A DNA stretch of 64,000 nucleotides from Bacteroides sedimenti (GTDB lineage: Bacteria > Bacteroidota > Bacteroidia > Bacteroidales > Bacteroidaceae). Below are positions 36,258-45,373 of the stretch, one piece after another (within the stretch, counting starts at the first letter, position 1; each line of letters begins with the position of its first letter). The notes beneath the pieces were generated by a model, which worked only from the letters and a program-made list of their open reading frames with translations, had not been told where the DNA came from and ran no database searches. The stretch is taken from the NCBI RefSeq assembly GCF_040365225.1, contig NZ_AP028055.1, forward strand, positions 3,348,001 through 3,412,000, read 5' to 3'. A program made the translations under genes and the position numbers.

Positions 36258-36296
36258 CAATTTAGTCGTATACACTGACTGCATACGACTAAATTG
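36258..36296. repeat. Perfect 14-bp inverted repeat
   Basis: CAATTTAGTCGTAT (36258-36271) and ATACGACTAAATTG (36283-36296) flank an 11-base loop. There is no T run, so it is not a standard terminator. Confidence 0.8.
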
Positions 36297-36561
36297 TTTG
36301 ACTATCAAATAATAACGTGAAATATAAACCAGGAATGTTGACCTTTCTGTCTATTATTGATAATAAAACAGGCTGTCTTTAAGTCATTAGACGTGCAAAT
36401 CTCACAACCCTGAAATTAAAAATTTACCATCCCCTTAGATTATTATGGTTTTTACACCACAGTTTTTGAGGTATTTCTCTATCAATGTAATTATTTCAGC
36501 TTTTATTTGTACCTCCATATTCTATTTCTCAATTCTGGCTGTATATACTTTGGATATAGAT

Positions 36562-38979
36562 TTATAAGACCACCTTGAATGTGCGACTGCCAATTTTTAC
36601 AAGGTATAGCTGTTTTGTTGCCATTTTTATAATTATGCTCTTGCTGTTGGCTGTGATCTTGCTCATCAACATTCCCGAAGGCGAGTAAATAGCTACCGTA
36701 CTTCCTGGTACTGCATCATTAACTACAATAGCTCCGGCATGAACAAATACAGTTACACCGTCAACATTTTGTGGCATTACAGACGTATTCAAACCAGTAA
36801 ATCCTTCAACCCTGGAAGCAATCTCTGCATCGGTGCGTTTCACGTTCGAAATGTGCAGATCGTCCATATATCCGAAACTGTTTCCCCAATAAGGAACATA
36901 AGCATAACCACCGTCAACTGCTGGTCGGAATGGGAGTGGAGAGACCACATCCGGTATACCGTTAATGTATATTTTGGTAGAATCGCCCCAGCTTACAGCA
37001 ATGTGCGTCCACGTGTTCAGCTTCAGGGTTTTGTTACTCTGAAAAGCGTTGTTTACGATTGTACTCCAACCACTAAGATTTACTTTTCCGGCGGCATCTA
37101 TCCCAAGGTGGAATACATATCCTCCCGAAGGAGCTGTGTATCTTTTACTTAAGTTGATAGTCAGTAAACCTTTGTTAAGCTCTTTCAGGTTTACCCACAT
37201 TTCAACTGTTCCAGCGTTGACCATGTATTTGTTTACAGGGTAGATAATGTAACTGCTGCCTGCTGAGAAATCGACGGCTTTACCCAGCCCCTCCAATCCG
37301 TCAGTGTAGTTGATGGTACCCACGGCCTCACCTGTTGTTGCTTGATCAAAGTGGTCAAGCACAAGAGTGTTAGCATCTGCAATATCTTTTTCGAGTATGT
37401 TTGTGAAATCTTTCCAGATTGTGGCAGCCTGATAAGCTGCGAGTGACCCTCTGGGTACATACAGTTTACACACCTGTTTATCTACCAGTGGGAATGAGTA
37501 TTCGTAAACGGCTGGCGGAATAGCAGATTTTAGTTGAATATCCAGCAGAGCGCCACAGCCGTCAAACAGCCAATTGTCTACTGACGAAAGTGATTTTCCA
37601 ATTATTACTTTGTTAAGTGCCGCGCAACCCTTAAAAGCCTGTTCGCCCATTGACACCACTTTATCGGGAATTGTCACTTCTTTTAGTGCAATGCACCCTG
37701 AAAAGGCAAAGCTGCCAATACTGGTTACGCCAGTTCCTATTGTAAGAGATGTAAGTTTTGTGCAGTTGTTAAATGCACTGCGCCCCACAGAGGTGAGAGA
37801 ACTTGAAGAAGCGTTGAGAGAAACAATTCCTGTGCACCCGTCAAAAGCATATTCGTTAATGGTGGTAACACCGTTGGGGATTTGGTAGGTTGCCCCCTTG
37901 GCATTAGGGTATGCAATCAGTGTGTTTTGTTCTTTGTTGTAAAGCACTCCGTTCAAGGAATTGTATGCAGTGTTTTCTTCTGATACACTAAAACCCGTTA
38001 GTGCTGTGCATCCTAAAAAGGTTGATAGTCCGAAGTCGTTGAGCCCTGACCCGATTGAGACAGTTGTTAACCCTGTACAGCCGTTAAAAGCCCCGGGATG
38101 AAACGCAAGTACATTATCCGGGATTGTGATCGAAGATAAATTTACACATCCTTCAAAGGCTCTGATTCCTATAAATTTTACCCCGCTTCCAATTGATACA
38201 GTATCAAGTTTTATGCAACCTTTAAATGCATATACCTCTATCGATGGTACATTGTTACCAATCGTCACGCTGGTCAGCTCAGGACAATCCATAAAAACCT
38301 GTGTTCCGATAGATGTTGCTCCGTTACCTATTACAACCGACTTCAGTCTTGCACATTCTCCGAAAGCTCTTCCACCTATTTCGGTTGGGGCATTATCTGG
38401 AATTACCAGTGAATTGAGTGAATTGCATAATCTGAATGCATCTGGGCCTATCCATTTAATACTTTCAGGAATGGTTACAGCTGGTAGTGAGTAGCAGAAA
38501 GCGAAAGCATTTTCACGAATTGAGTCCACCCCGTTAGGAATTATTACACTGGTTAGTCCGGTACAGAAATAGAAGGCCTGCTGACCGATAGAAGTCACGC
38601 TTTTGGGAATGACTACCGATTTTATGTTTGCCATGTTATAAAAAAAGTTGTCGGGCAACGCATTGTTTTTTGAAAAACAATTGCCGATTCCACTGGCACT
38701 GATAAAAAAGCTTCCGCCCTCTACGATGTTAACCTCTGCAAGATTTGCAGAGGTTAGCTTTGCCATGCTGCGTAATGTGCCTACATCAGTTGCGTTCATA
38801 CTTCCTGTAAGTGTCAAATCCGTAATCAGATCCTTTTGTATGTCGAGGATTGTAGCCAGGCTTCCCGGGGTAACATTGACTGTATCCTCAACTATCTGCG
38901 CATTCATCCCCCAACTTGATAAGATGCATATTGCAGCTAATATCCTCTTTAAAGAAGTAAATTTTCCCATTCTTTTCAT
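36562..38979 (-). CDS. BspA-like leucine-rich repeat surface protein with LamG-like and C-terminal sorting domains
   Basis: About 805 residues. Signal peptide (KRILAAICILSSWGMNAQ). About 13 LRR_5/BspA repeats of 23 residues with pattern LTSVTIGNxVxSIgxxAFxxCxx cover residues 120-510. A concanavalin/LamG-like domain follows (about 540-700: GTVEMWVNLKELNKGLLTINL ... WTHIAVSWGDSTKIYINGIP). The end (VAIYSPSGMLMSKITANSKS ... YLVKIGSRTFKVV) resembles a type IX secretion sorting domain. Such proteins sit on the cell surface and bind host or matrix ligands in oral and gut species. Start at 38979 preferred to an upstream in-frame start at 39054 that precedes the signal peptide. Confidence 0.87.
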   Translation of the reverse strand: MKRMGKFTSLKRILAAICILSSWGMNAQIVEDTVNVTPGSLATILDIQKDLITDLTLTGSMNATDVGTLRSMAKLTSANLAEVNIVEGGSFFISASGIGNCFSKNNALPDNFFYNMANIKSVVIPKSVTSIGQQAFYFCTGLTSVIIPNGVDSIRENAFAFCYSLPAVTIPESIKWIGPDAFRLCNSLNSLVIPDNAPTEIGGRAFGECARLKSVVIGNGATSIGTQVFMDCPELTSVTIGNNVPSIEVYAFKGCIKLDTVSIGSGVKFIGIRAFEGCVNLSSITIPDNVLAFHPGAFNGCTGLTTVSIGSGLNDFGLSTFLGCTALTGFSVSEENTAYNSLNGVLYNKEQNTLIAYPNAKGATYQIPNGVTTINEYAFDGCTGIVSLNASSSSLTSVGRSAFNNCTKLTSLTIGTGVTSIGSFAFSGCIALKEVTIPDKVVSMGEQAFKGCAALNKVIIGKSLSSVDNWLFDGCGALLDIQLKSAIPPAVYEYSFPLVDKQVCKLYVPRGSLAAYQAATIWKDFTNILEKDIADANTLVLDHFDQATTGEAVGTINYTDGLEGLGKAVDFSAGSSYIIYPVNKYMVNAGTVEMWVNLKELNKGLLTINLSKRYTAPSGGYVFHLGIDAAGKVNLSGWSTIVNNAFQSNKTLKLNTWTHIAVSWGDSTKIYINGIPDVVSPLPFRPAVDGGYAYVPYWGNSFGYMDDLHISNVKRTDAEIASRVEGFTGLNTSVMPQNVDGVTVFVHAGAIVVNDAVPGSTVAIYSPSGMLMSKITANSKSIIIKMATKQLYLVKIGSRTFKVVL

Positions 38980-39054
38980 TGTTGTGCTTCCCTGTTCCCT
39001 GAGGTAGGCATTGTTAGATATTAAAACGTAGGAACTTTCAGCATTTTGATGCAC

Positions 39055-39409
39055 GTTTTACTTGGTTTATTATACGATACTAAATGTATAACAACATTAT
39101 TTAACTATTGGTTTCGATTCGACTTTATTTTTTTTGCAGATAATGCAACTGTTTGTTTTAATACTTCTTTTATCTGTGCATAACTTTGTGGGTATATACA
39201 AGTCTTTGTGTCGAGGAGGGCGGATAAAAATGAAATATAAAAATAGGAAATAACTGAAGGCAAATTTCTATTTTGCCAGACTGCAAGAATGAAAGCAAAC
39301 ATTGTTGCCAATTCAGAATTGCTCTATTTGTGAGGAAGCATACGAGGCAACTTCCCAATATAAGCACTTAGTAGACGAAGATTAATAGCAATGTGAAATA
39401 GAGTATTTA
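39055..39409. other. 355-bp intergenic region upstream of the BspA-like gene
   Basis: AT-rich, with no supported gene; short open frames here lack any coding signature. It should hold the promoter of the BspA-like gene, but no convincing -33/-7 pair was found. Confidence 0.4.
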
Positions 39410-40921
39410 TTATTTCATCTTCAACTTTTTCAGGGCATCGACCCCATTTTGATTGTTCGGATTTAGCTGAATAGATTTTTCATAATTCCTGATTGCCAGT
39501 TCCTTTTCTCCTGCCGTAGCGTATGCTTCACCCAAGCTGTCGTAGGCATTGAATGACATGGGGAATGCCTCTACATTCATTTTGAAAATTGCGATAGCTT
39601 CTTCGTTTTTTTTCGAAGAGAGGTATTCATATCCTAAAGCATTCATTTCTGCCTCCGACAAGTAATATTCAGTCCTTTTAACACGTAATTGTTTGAATTT
39701 TGCATTGGCCGCTTCAATTCCCGAGTTGTGAATCTCTTCCCGAATTGCTTCTGCAACAGATGCTTTCAGATAATGCTCAAGGTGTGCGTACAAAAGGTTG
39801 TTGCAACCTTCTATAGACACAGGTTTTACATTCTGGAATTCAGCTTGGCCGGAGTTTTGCAGGTCGGCAATTACCCATTCTCCATTACGGTCACAAACCA
39901 CAAAATGAACATACCCCTGTTTCCAGACTTGTGGATTAAATACGTAATCTGCAAAAAGCAAGTAATCTGCATTCTGGGGATTCGCTTTAATATGATCTCT
40001 GAATTCGACTGCCATGTTCCACAATATCTTCATTTCATTCTGCTCTCGTGTCCTTAATTTCAGCGATAGGGTATCTTTGGAGGGTATAGCCTTGCAAAGC
40101 TCTGCACCGTTGATCATTTTAATAAGTTGTGCTGCACCCTGTCTGTTCAATTCGCCGTTGATACGAAGTGGATAAACCATCAGTTTCGACTTTTTGAAAT
40201 TCGCTTTCATTATTTTCTCCAGTTTCGGCATCTCAGCAGTTTCCTTTTCAGTAGGCATCCCAAACCTGTCTCTAAATATTGCAGACAATTTACCCGGTTT
40301 GGCATTTGTGGTAGTTTCGGCTGTGAGGCCCAATCTCATACCAAGTCGCTCCGACAGCAGTATGGAATATCCCATCGGATCTGGATCAGCGACATGCCTA
40401 AAGGCGACATCAGTTGAATCCAGCTTCTCTGTCCACACTATTGCGCCGGTCTTATCTACTACAATTTCACGAAGTTCAGTAAAAGCACGTTTTTGCATAT
40501 CCAAAATCATTTCAGAATACAATGCATATTCTGTCGGGATAGGATGTGCTTTTACGAATTTTCCTAGCGAGTCGGCCAAAGTTTGAAGGTTGCTTTGGGA
40601 TGATGGCGAGAATTTTGCTTTGCTCAATTCAATACACTTCAGTCCCTTTTCTTCTAGCAGAACTCCAATAATAATAGCGATATCATCTCCCGGGAAGCCA
40701 TTTATTCCAACCGGGAAAATAGTCAATGAGGCATCAATACCTTTTGCTTTCATCAGGTCAAGTCTTTGCTGCTGTTCATTCGATATGAGTTGCCTCGTTT
40801 GGTCCTCTTGCGCAAACAACTTACAAGTACCAAGCAAAACAATGAGAAATACAGCCGAAAATATCATCATAGAAAAAGGTTCATGACGAAGATTCAGTGT
40901 AATTTGATGTGGAGTTTTCAT
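39410..40921 (-). CDS. Exported tetratricopeptide repeat protein
   Basis: 503 residues. N-terminal hydrophobic stretch (MMIFSAVFLIVLLGTCKLFA) serves as a signal peptide or anchor; the ATG at 40870 would start directly at it. The centre (about 60-400) is not recognised: it has two related halves, each with LTIFPVGINGFPG / LMVYPLRINGELN and a YALYSEMILD / YLLFADYVFN strand, suggesting an internal duplication. Two or three TPR units close it (ALGYEYLSSKKNEEAIAIFKMN; AYDSLGEAYATAGEKELAIRNYEKSIQLNPNN). It is probably a periplasmic scaffold; the partner is unknown. Confidence 0.8.
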   Translation of the reverse strand: MKTPHQITLNLRHEPFSMMIFSAVFLIVLLGTCKLFAQEDQTRQLISNEQQQRLDLMKAKGIDASLTIFPVGINGFPGDDIAIIIGVLLEEKGLKCIELSKAKFSPSSQSNLQTLADSLGKFVKAHPIPTEYALYSEMILDMQKRAFTELREIVVDKTGAIVWTEKLDSTDVAFRHVADPDPMGYSILLSERLGMRLGLTAETTTNAKPGKLSAIFRDRFGMPTEKETAEMPKLEKIMKANFKKSKLMVYPLRINGELNRQGAAQLIKMINGAELCKAIPSKDTLSLKLRTREQNEMKILWNMAVEFRDHIKANPQNADYLLFADYVFNPQVWKQGYVHFVVCDRNGEWVIADLQNSGQAEFQNVKPVSIEGCNNLLYAHLEHYLKASVAEAIREEIHNSGIEAANAKFKQLRVKRTEYYLSEAEMNALGYEYLSSKKNEEAIAIFKMNVEAFPMSFNAYDSLGEAYATAGEKELAIRNYEKSIQLNPNNQNGVDALKKLKMK

Positions 40922-41037
40922 GTTCTTCGTTTTTATAAATCCATAATAGATAGACTGATTGCTTATCCATATAAAACAAACTACATATGAAACAGTTGCC
41001 GGTAATTATTTCTTTTATGTTTGCTCCCAAAAATAAA

Positions 41038-41208
41038 CCGCGGGAAACTATGCCCTATTTTTGTATATATAGGGGGTGGGTTTAAATCCCCCGTGGCACA
41101 TTATCAGGTATCTAACTCCAAAAGTAAGATAGTAGGACAGAAAACAAGGCGGAGCTTTTCTTGCTTAACCCAAAAATGAGAGTTAAAAAGTGTTATATGG
41201 TTGAACGT
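41038..41208 (+). repeat. Composite intergenic element, copy 2, module A
   Basis: Counterpart of 4838-5012 (see there for shared landmarks). It also contains a local GGGGG...CCCCC pairing at about 41072-41092 that is not kept in copy 1. Confidence 0.6.
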
Positions 41209-41679
41209 AGGCAAGATATAGAGTACGGATTTTTTGATGTTTTTTATGCAAAATAAGCAAGGTTTACATAATGTGGGAAGAATCCAGTGGAATTATCATG
41301 AATATAAATTAAATATGTACTAATCGATTATGCAATCTGTTTATAGTAAGCTGTTTAATGGTTGTGTTGGCTAGCTGTAAAATATAATGTATTCGAAAGA
41401 AGATATATGACATGAGATTAATGGTAAATTCAATGATATATTGATCCATTACTCCTTTACCCCTTGCACGGATGGAAAGAAAAACGATGGTTTGATTTTC
41501 TCCGATTGAATACCACGAATCAGTTTCGGCAATAACTTAAAAGCGAATTGCCTCTTGAGCGGGAGTTGCCGGAATGGTGCCCATCTGTTTCGGCAATTAC
41601 CCTGGAGGTTGCGAACTCAATCTCGGCAAAGGTTGAAATTCAGGGCATCACGAAGATAAAACGTAAGGTGTAATTGAGT

Positions 41680-41876
41680 AAATCATGGCGAAGGGATGGA
41701 CAAAACATGTCGAGAGGTTTAGCAAAACCAGACGAAGGGTCCAATAAAACCTGGCCAAAGATTAAGCAAAACACGGCAAGGTACTTAGAAATACATAACT
41801 AAGAATCGGGCAAAACATAAGGTCAGGTTTAGCAAAACATAACGAAGAGTTGAACAAAACATAACGAGGGATTTTA
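41680..41876 (+). repeat. Degenerate 22-bp tandem array, nine units
   Basis: Units start at 41680, 41702, 41724, 41746, 41768, 41789, 41812, 41834 and 41856, that is, a 22-bp period with one 21- and one 23-bp unit. The consensus is close to AAAACATgaCGAagggttta plus gC. There are no spacers between units. Confidence 0.85.
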
Positions 41877-41926
41877 AATTCAAGGCGTAAGATTTTGGAG
41901 TGTGCGTTTGGTTCCGCCCGCAGGCA
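41877..41926 (+). repeat. 3' block of composite element, copy 2
   Basis: CAAGGCGTAAGATTTT followed by GTTCCGCCCGCAGGCA corresponds to 5336-5383 in copy 1 (CAGGCGTAAGATTTT, GTTCCGCTCGTAGGCA). It is the best conserved part between the two copies. Confidence 0.7.
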
Positions 41927-42419
41927 ATTATTATTTGTCCGCAAAGTGATAGCAGAGCTGGAAATATGCCCATGTAGTTCTCTATCGACCTCTATTTGTC
42001 CGGTATGTGGCGCCAGATCGCCTTTTTTATCACACTAACCCTCCTGATAGTACCCGTCGCTAAAAAGCCTTACGTATTTAATTCTTTCGAATAATCGCCA
42101 ATAAATCTCTTCACTATAAAATTATGCTAAATAATAACAACTATCTGCTGTGTGCATAATCTAATTCAATACTCGATTGTTATTTATTTTAGGCATGGTG
42201 TGTTCCTTTCATTAAAAAAGTTGCCTGATGGGTATTTCCAAAAACCGAAAGGATAGCCAAAGTCACTGCCACAATTGGTTGGCCGAATCGTAAGTGTTGA
42301 CCTACGTTCCGACAAAGTAACATTAAACATTCTACACTTCGTCGATGTAAATCCTCACTTAAATGGAGTATGCATTGACTTGATTTCAAAGATTAATCTC
42401 CTCTTAATTTAGTGTAAAC

Positions 42420-42941
42420 ATGAAAAAGTCCAATCTTGTTAAGGTTTTATTGGGTTTAACCCTCAGTTTAATTTTTTTATGTGGTTGTAATCAGAAGAAA
42501 GATGTGGTTGATTTTAAACAGTTAGGCGATAAGATGCTGAAGGCGTTTAATGCTCATGACGCTTCTGCCTTAACTGAATTTTATGCCGATGATGCCGTTT
42601 TATTCGATGTGAAAGGAGAAGAGCTGGCTCGTGGAAAGGCGGCGATAGAAAAATATTATACCGCATATTTTCGTGCATTCCCCGATCTGAAAATGGAATT
42701 TGTGCAAATTATCGCTGCTGGCGATCAGGTTTGTTATGAGTTTATTAACCGGGGAACTTTTACCGGACCTTTTGCCGGACCACAGGGTGATATTCAGCCA
42801 ACTGGTCTCAAGAGCGTAATCAAAGGGGCATTCCTGGCTAAATTAACTCCGGCAGGATTAATAAAAGAAGACCGGAGTTATTACGATGAACTCAGCTGGA
42901 TGAAGCAGCTCGGTTTAATTAAACAAAATGAAGAAAAATGA
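42420..42941 (+). CDS. NTF2/SnoaL-like lipoprotein (ester cyclase-like)
   Basis: 173 residues. Lipoprotein signal MKKSNLVKVLLGLTLSLIFLCGCNQ. The mature domain has the NTF2-like pattern: LGDKMLKAFNAHDASALTEFYADDAVLFD, GKAAIEKYYTAYFRAFPDLKMEFVQI and CYEFINRGTFTGPFAGPQG, the latter typical of SnoaL/polyketide-cyclase-type and ester cyclase proteins. Substrate unknown. Its stop overlaps the next start (ATGA at 42938-42941), so it is coupled to a second NTF2-like lipoprotein. Confidence 0.85.
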   Translation: MKKSNLVKVLLGLTLSLIFLCGCNQKKDVVDFKQLGDKMLKAFNAHDASALTEFYADDAVLFDVKGEELARGKAAIEKYYTAYFRAFPDLKMEFVQIIAAGDQVCYEFINRGTFTGPFAGPQGDIQPTGLKSVIKGAFLAKLTPAGLIKEDRSYYDELSWMKQLGLIKQNEEK

Positions 42942-43444
42942 AAAAGATTCTCATTCCCTTTCTTCTGATAGCCTTTTTATTTTGTGGTTGTCAGAAGAAA
43001 ACCACTCCGACCGAAATGGCTGGAGCGAAAAAATCAATCTCAGAAATGCTTGATAGATCTTTTCAGGCCTTTATGGATAAAAAGTTGGATAGTATATCGG
43101 TCCTTTTGGCCGATAGTGGACTTTTCTGTGGAACAGATCCCGGCGAATTGTGGAACAAGAAGGCTATATGTGACGAGTATGCTAAGGTATTTGCCGATAC
43201 ATCGATTAAGTCTCAAATGCCAAAGCCTGATAAACGAGAGATTCTGGTTCAGAAAGATGGAAAATCTGCAATTGTTATTGAACAGTTGAAAGGATTATCG
43301 TTTTGTCCTAATGTTCCGCTTCGATGGGTTTATTATGTTGTAAAGGAGAAGGAGGGTTGGAAAATAAACTTTTCCAGTATCGCTTTGATTCCTTATAACA
43401 AGGACCTTCCCATGATTAATAAGGCTGTTGAACAGCAGAAATAA
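42938..43444 (+). CDS. NTF2-like lipoprotein
   Basis: 168 residues. MKKILIPFLLIAFLFCGCQKK is a lipoprotein signal with Cys 18. The mature part (ISEMLDRSFQAFMDKKLDSISVLLADSGLFCGTDPGELW ... WVYYVVKEKEGWKINFSSIALIPYN) fits a SnoaL/DUF4440-type fold. It is a distant relative of the upstream gene and overlaps it by four bases. Two adjacent lipoproteins of one fold may form a heterodimer; this is inference. Confidence 0.8.
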   Translation: MKKILIPFLLIAFLFCGCQKKTTPTEMAGAKKSISEMLDRSFQAFMDKKLDSISVLLADSGLFCGTDPGELWNKKAICDEYAKVFADTSIKSQMPKPDKREILVQKDGKSAIVIEQLKGLSFCPNVPLRWVYYVVKEKEGWKINFSSIALIPYNKDLPMINKAVEQQK

Positions 43445-43567
43445 TCCCTGAAGTATTTCGGAAATAATAGACTTCCCAATGAGGAGAAGCTTTATAATTT
43501 AACTGGCTCCGGCTCTAACTTCCAAAAAGATAAAAACTTAAAATGGAAGTATAAAGCCGAGGCCTTT

Positions 43568-44338
43568 TTATCCGATTCCCTGATTCTTGCTTTCTTTCCG
43601 TTTCTCTATCTCGCTGATTAGTTCCTTCATACGGTTTAAATGAGATCCTTCCCAGAAAATGCTTTGGCAACCGGTACATCTGAAAAACCGGTTGAAATAC
43701 TTTTTGGTGAGTGGCTCCAGCTGATCCACAATCTCCTCCTTTTCTACCTCCGTCAGTTTCCCGTTGCACTTGATGCAGCGGCTGAAAGGTTTAATCAGTC
43801 GGTACAAATCAAAATGTTTCAGCAATTCCAATATCTGTTCCCTGGGTATTTGGCTTCTGACGAAATAGCCATAGATTACCGATTTCACTTTCAGCATACC
43901 AATATCGCGAGTCAAAATAACGCGGTGTTCTGCCAGGGATATCCGGATTATCTCCTTGTCTTCATAATCGTTCCGGTAAATGGTGTCGAATCCTGTCAGT
44001 CGGAGATACTTGGCCAGCTTACCCAAGTGGGTGTCTAGGATAAACTTCATCTCCCGGAGCGGACTTTCTCTGAGAAGACAGACGGAGGTGATATCCAGAA
44101 ATTCAAAAATAGGATATACAGAAACACAGTCTCCCCCTTTTAGGGTATAGTCGAATCCAACCGACCGACCGTTAACCAGAATCAGGTCGACTTCCACGTG
44201 CGGTATTCCATTTGCTTCAATGGCATCTTTTATGGATGGACCACCGTTGAACAGGTATTCAAAAGTAATCTTCCTTTTCTCCCGAGGAAGAAAATCATTG
44301 AGCTCTTCATAGAAACGAAATGTGGCACTATTCTCCAT
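43568..44338 (-). CDS. Mut7-C RNAse-type domain protein with N-terminal ubiquitin-like domain
   Basis: About 256 residues. The N-terminal 80 residues (ATFRFYEELNDFLPREKRKITFEYLF ... VSVYPIFEFLD) fit the Mut7-C ubiquitin-like domain. The rest fits Mut7-C, a PIN-like nuclease fold: FILDTHLGKLAKYLRLTGFDTIY, VILTRDIGML and two CxxC pairs (CIKCNGKL, CTGCQSIFW) forming a zinc ribbon. RNA cleavage is the predicted activity, not proven for bacterial members. Start at 44338 (MENSATFRFYEEL) chosen because the domain begins there. It stands alone. Confidence 0.85.
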   Translation of the reverse strand: MENSATFRFYEELNDFLPREKRKITFEYLFNGGPSIKDAIEANGIPHVEVDLILVNGRSVGFDYTLKGGDCVSVYPIFEFLDITSVCLLRESPLREMKFILDTHLGKLAKYLRLTGFDTIYRNDYEDKEIIRISLAEHRVILTRDIGMLKVKSVIYGYFVRSQIPREQILELLKHFDLYRLIKPFSRCIKCNGKLTEVEKEEIVDQLEPLTKKYFNRFFRCTGCQSIFWEGSHLNRMKELISEIEKRKESKNQGIG

Positions 44339-44530
44339 AATTTTCCTTCTGATATACATTATCCAACATCTTGCTTTACCCCCGGTAATTGTTTTTTGCT
44401 GCCAGATCATATTCTTAGCAACTTTTTATCAATAGAAAAGATCCTGATATCCTCTCCCCGAAAAAACAAACTCTGCTTTCGCATTGTTTTTTTGATAAGA
44501 GGTTTTTATCTTTACTAAATTTAATATATC

Positions 44531-45373
44531 ATGAACAGACTCCTTTTTATTATATATTCGCTTTTAATCGCTGCAGTGGTTGCTGGTTGCACCCGAACTT
44601 CAAACGCAGAAGAAGCAGATCGTGATTGCTCTGGAAAACAAATCACGAAGGCAGTTGAAAAGAGTGTAATAAACAACCCAAGAAACACCAATGCCCGGAT
44701 ATTTGCTCTCCCGCAGATACCGGTATTATGCTATCACCGCATTACATATAGTATGAAGAGTGAGTATGCGGTTACCCCTGCTACGTTCGAGGCGCAGATC
44801 AAGATGCTTGCAGATAGCGGATATCACTCAATACTGCCTGAGCAATTGTACAATTATCTGGTTTATAATAAAACCTTGCCAGAGAAACCTGTTCTGATTA
44901 CTTTTGATGATTCGCGGGCCGAGCATTTCAATATTGCTGCTCCTGTTTTGCAAAAGTATGGATTCAGAGGAATATTCTTTATTATGACCATTACCTACAA
45001 CAAGAAGAATTACATGACGAAGGGGCAGATTGCAGAACTGACAAAGATGGGTCATGTAATTGGGTTGCATAGCTGGGACCATGTAATGGTTACAAAATAC
45101 AATGAGGACGACTGGGTGAAAGAACTTGTTAATCCCAAAAAGGAGCTGGAAAGGATTATCGGAATGCCTGTTGAATACTGGGCTTACCCGAACGGAGTTT
45201 ATAATCGGAAGGCGGCTGAGAGGTTGAGTCACGATTTTAAATTGTCGTTTATACTGACCACGCCGCGCGATTCGCTCTATCCGCTTCAGACAGTGAGGCG
45301 TATGATTGTTCCGAAAATCTCGGCGAAAACTCTTTTGATCTCTATGCACAAGGTTTTCAGAAGAGAAAAATGA
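44531..45373 (+). CDS. Polysaccharide deacetylase family lipoprotein
   Basis: 280 residues. Signal MNRLLFIIYSLLIAAVVAGCT with lipobox Cys 20. NodB homology: IPVLCYHRITY, LITFDDSRAEHF (metal Asp pair in TFDD), VIGLHSWDHVMV (H-S-x-x-H pattern) and EYWAYPNGVYN. The usual FDDG is FDDS here, seen in some Bacteroidetes members as far as I recall. The product would remove N- or O-acetyl groups from a surface or wall polysaccharide at the outer face of a membrane. Divergent from the Mut7-C gene. Confidence 0.88.
   Translation: MNRLLFIIYSLLIAAVVAGCTRTSNAEEADRDCSGKQITKAVEKSVINNPRNTNARIFALPQIPVLCYHRITYSMKSEYAVTPATFEAQIKMLADSGYHSILPEQLYNYLVYNKTLPEKPVLITFDDSRAEHFNIAAPVLQKYGFRGIFFIMTITYNKKNYMTKGQIAELTKMGHVIGLHSWDHVMVTKYNEDDWVKELVNPKKELERIIGMPVEYWAYPNGVYNRKAAERLSHDFKLSFILTTPRDSLYPLQTVRRMIVPKISAKTLLISMHKVFRREK

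Larger units (their letters stand above)
36163..36561. other. 399-bp gap with two strong hairpins
   Basis: Contains the terminator at 36204-36243 and a perfect inverted repeat at 36258-36296. The rest up to the end of the convergent BspA-like gene shows no gene. Confidence 0.5.
40922..42419. other. 1.5-kb gene-free, repeat-rich region
   Basis: The longest non-coding stretch of the window. It holds copy 2 of the composite element (41038-41926) with the 22-bp array, degenerate TTTCGGCAATAAC-like motifs near 41523, 41586 and 41625, and a small GGCG/CGCC hairpin with T run at 42009-42028. No open frame here has recognisable content. Confidence 0.5.

Noticed and set aside
41680..41876. Possible CRISPR array
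   Set aside because: Units follow each other without spacers and are degenerate; no cas genes anywhere in the window.
41762..41973. Minus-strand small frames across the 22-bp array (Phe/Leu/Cys-rich)
   Set aside because: Product is just the translated repeat in a non-triplet period; no start-site signals and not kept in the other copy.
42189..42389. 66-codon minus-strand frame and a 50-codon plus-strand frame upstream of the NTF2-like pair
   Set aside because: Neither has a credible start or recognisable motif; a decayed gene fragment cannot be excluded but is not supported.
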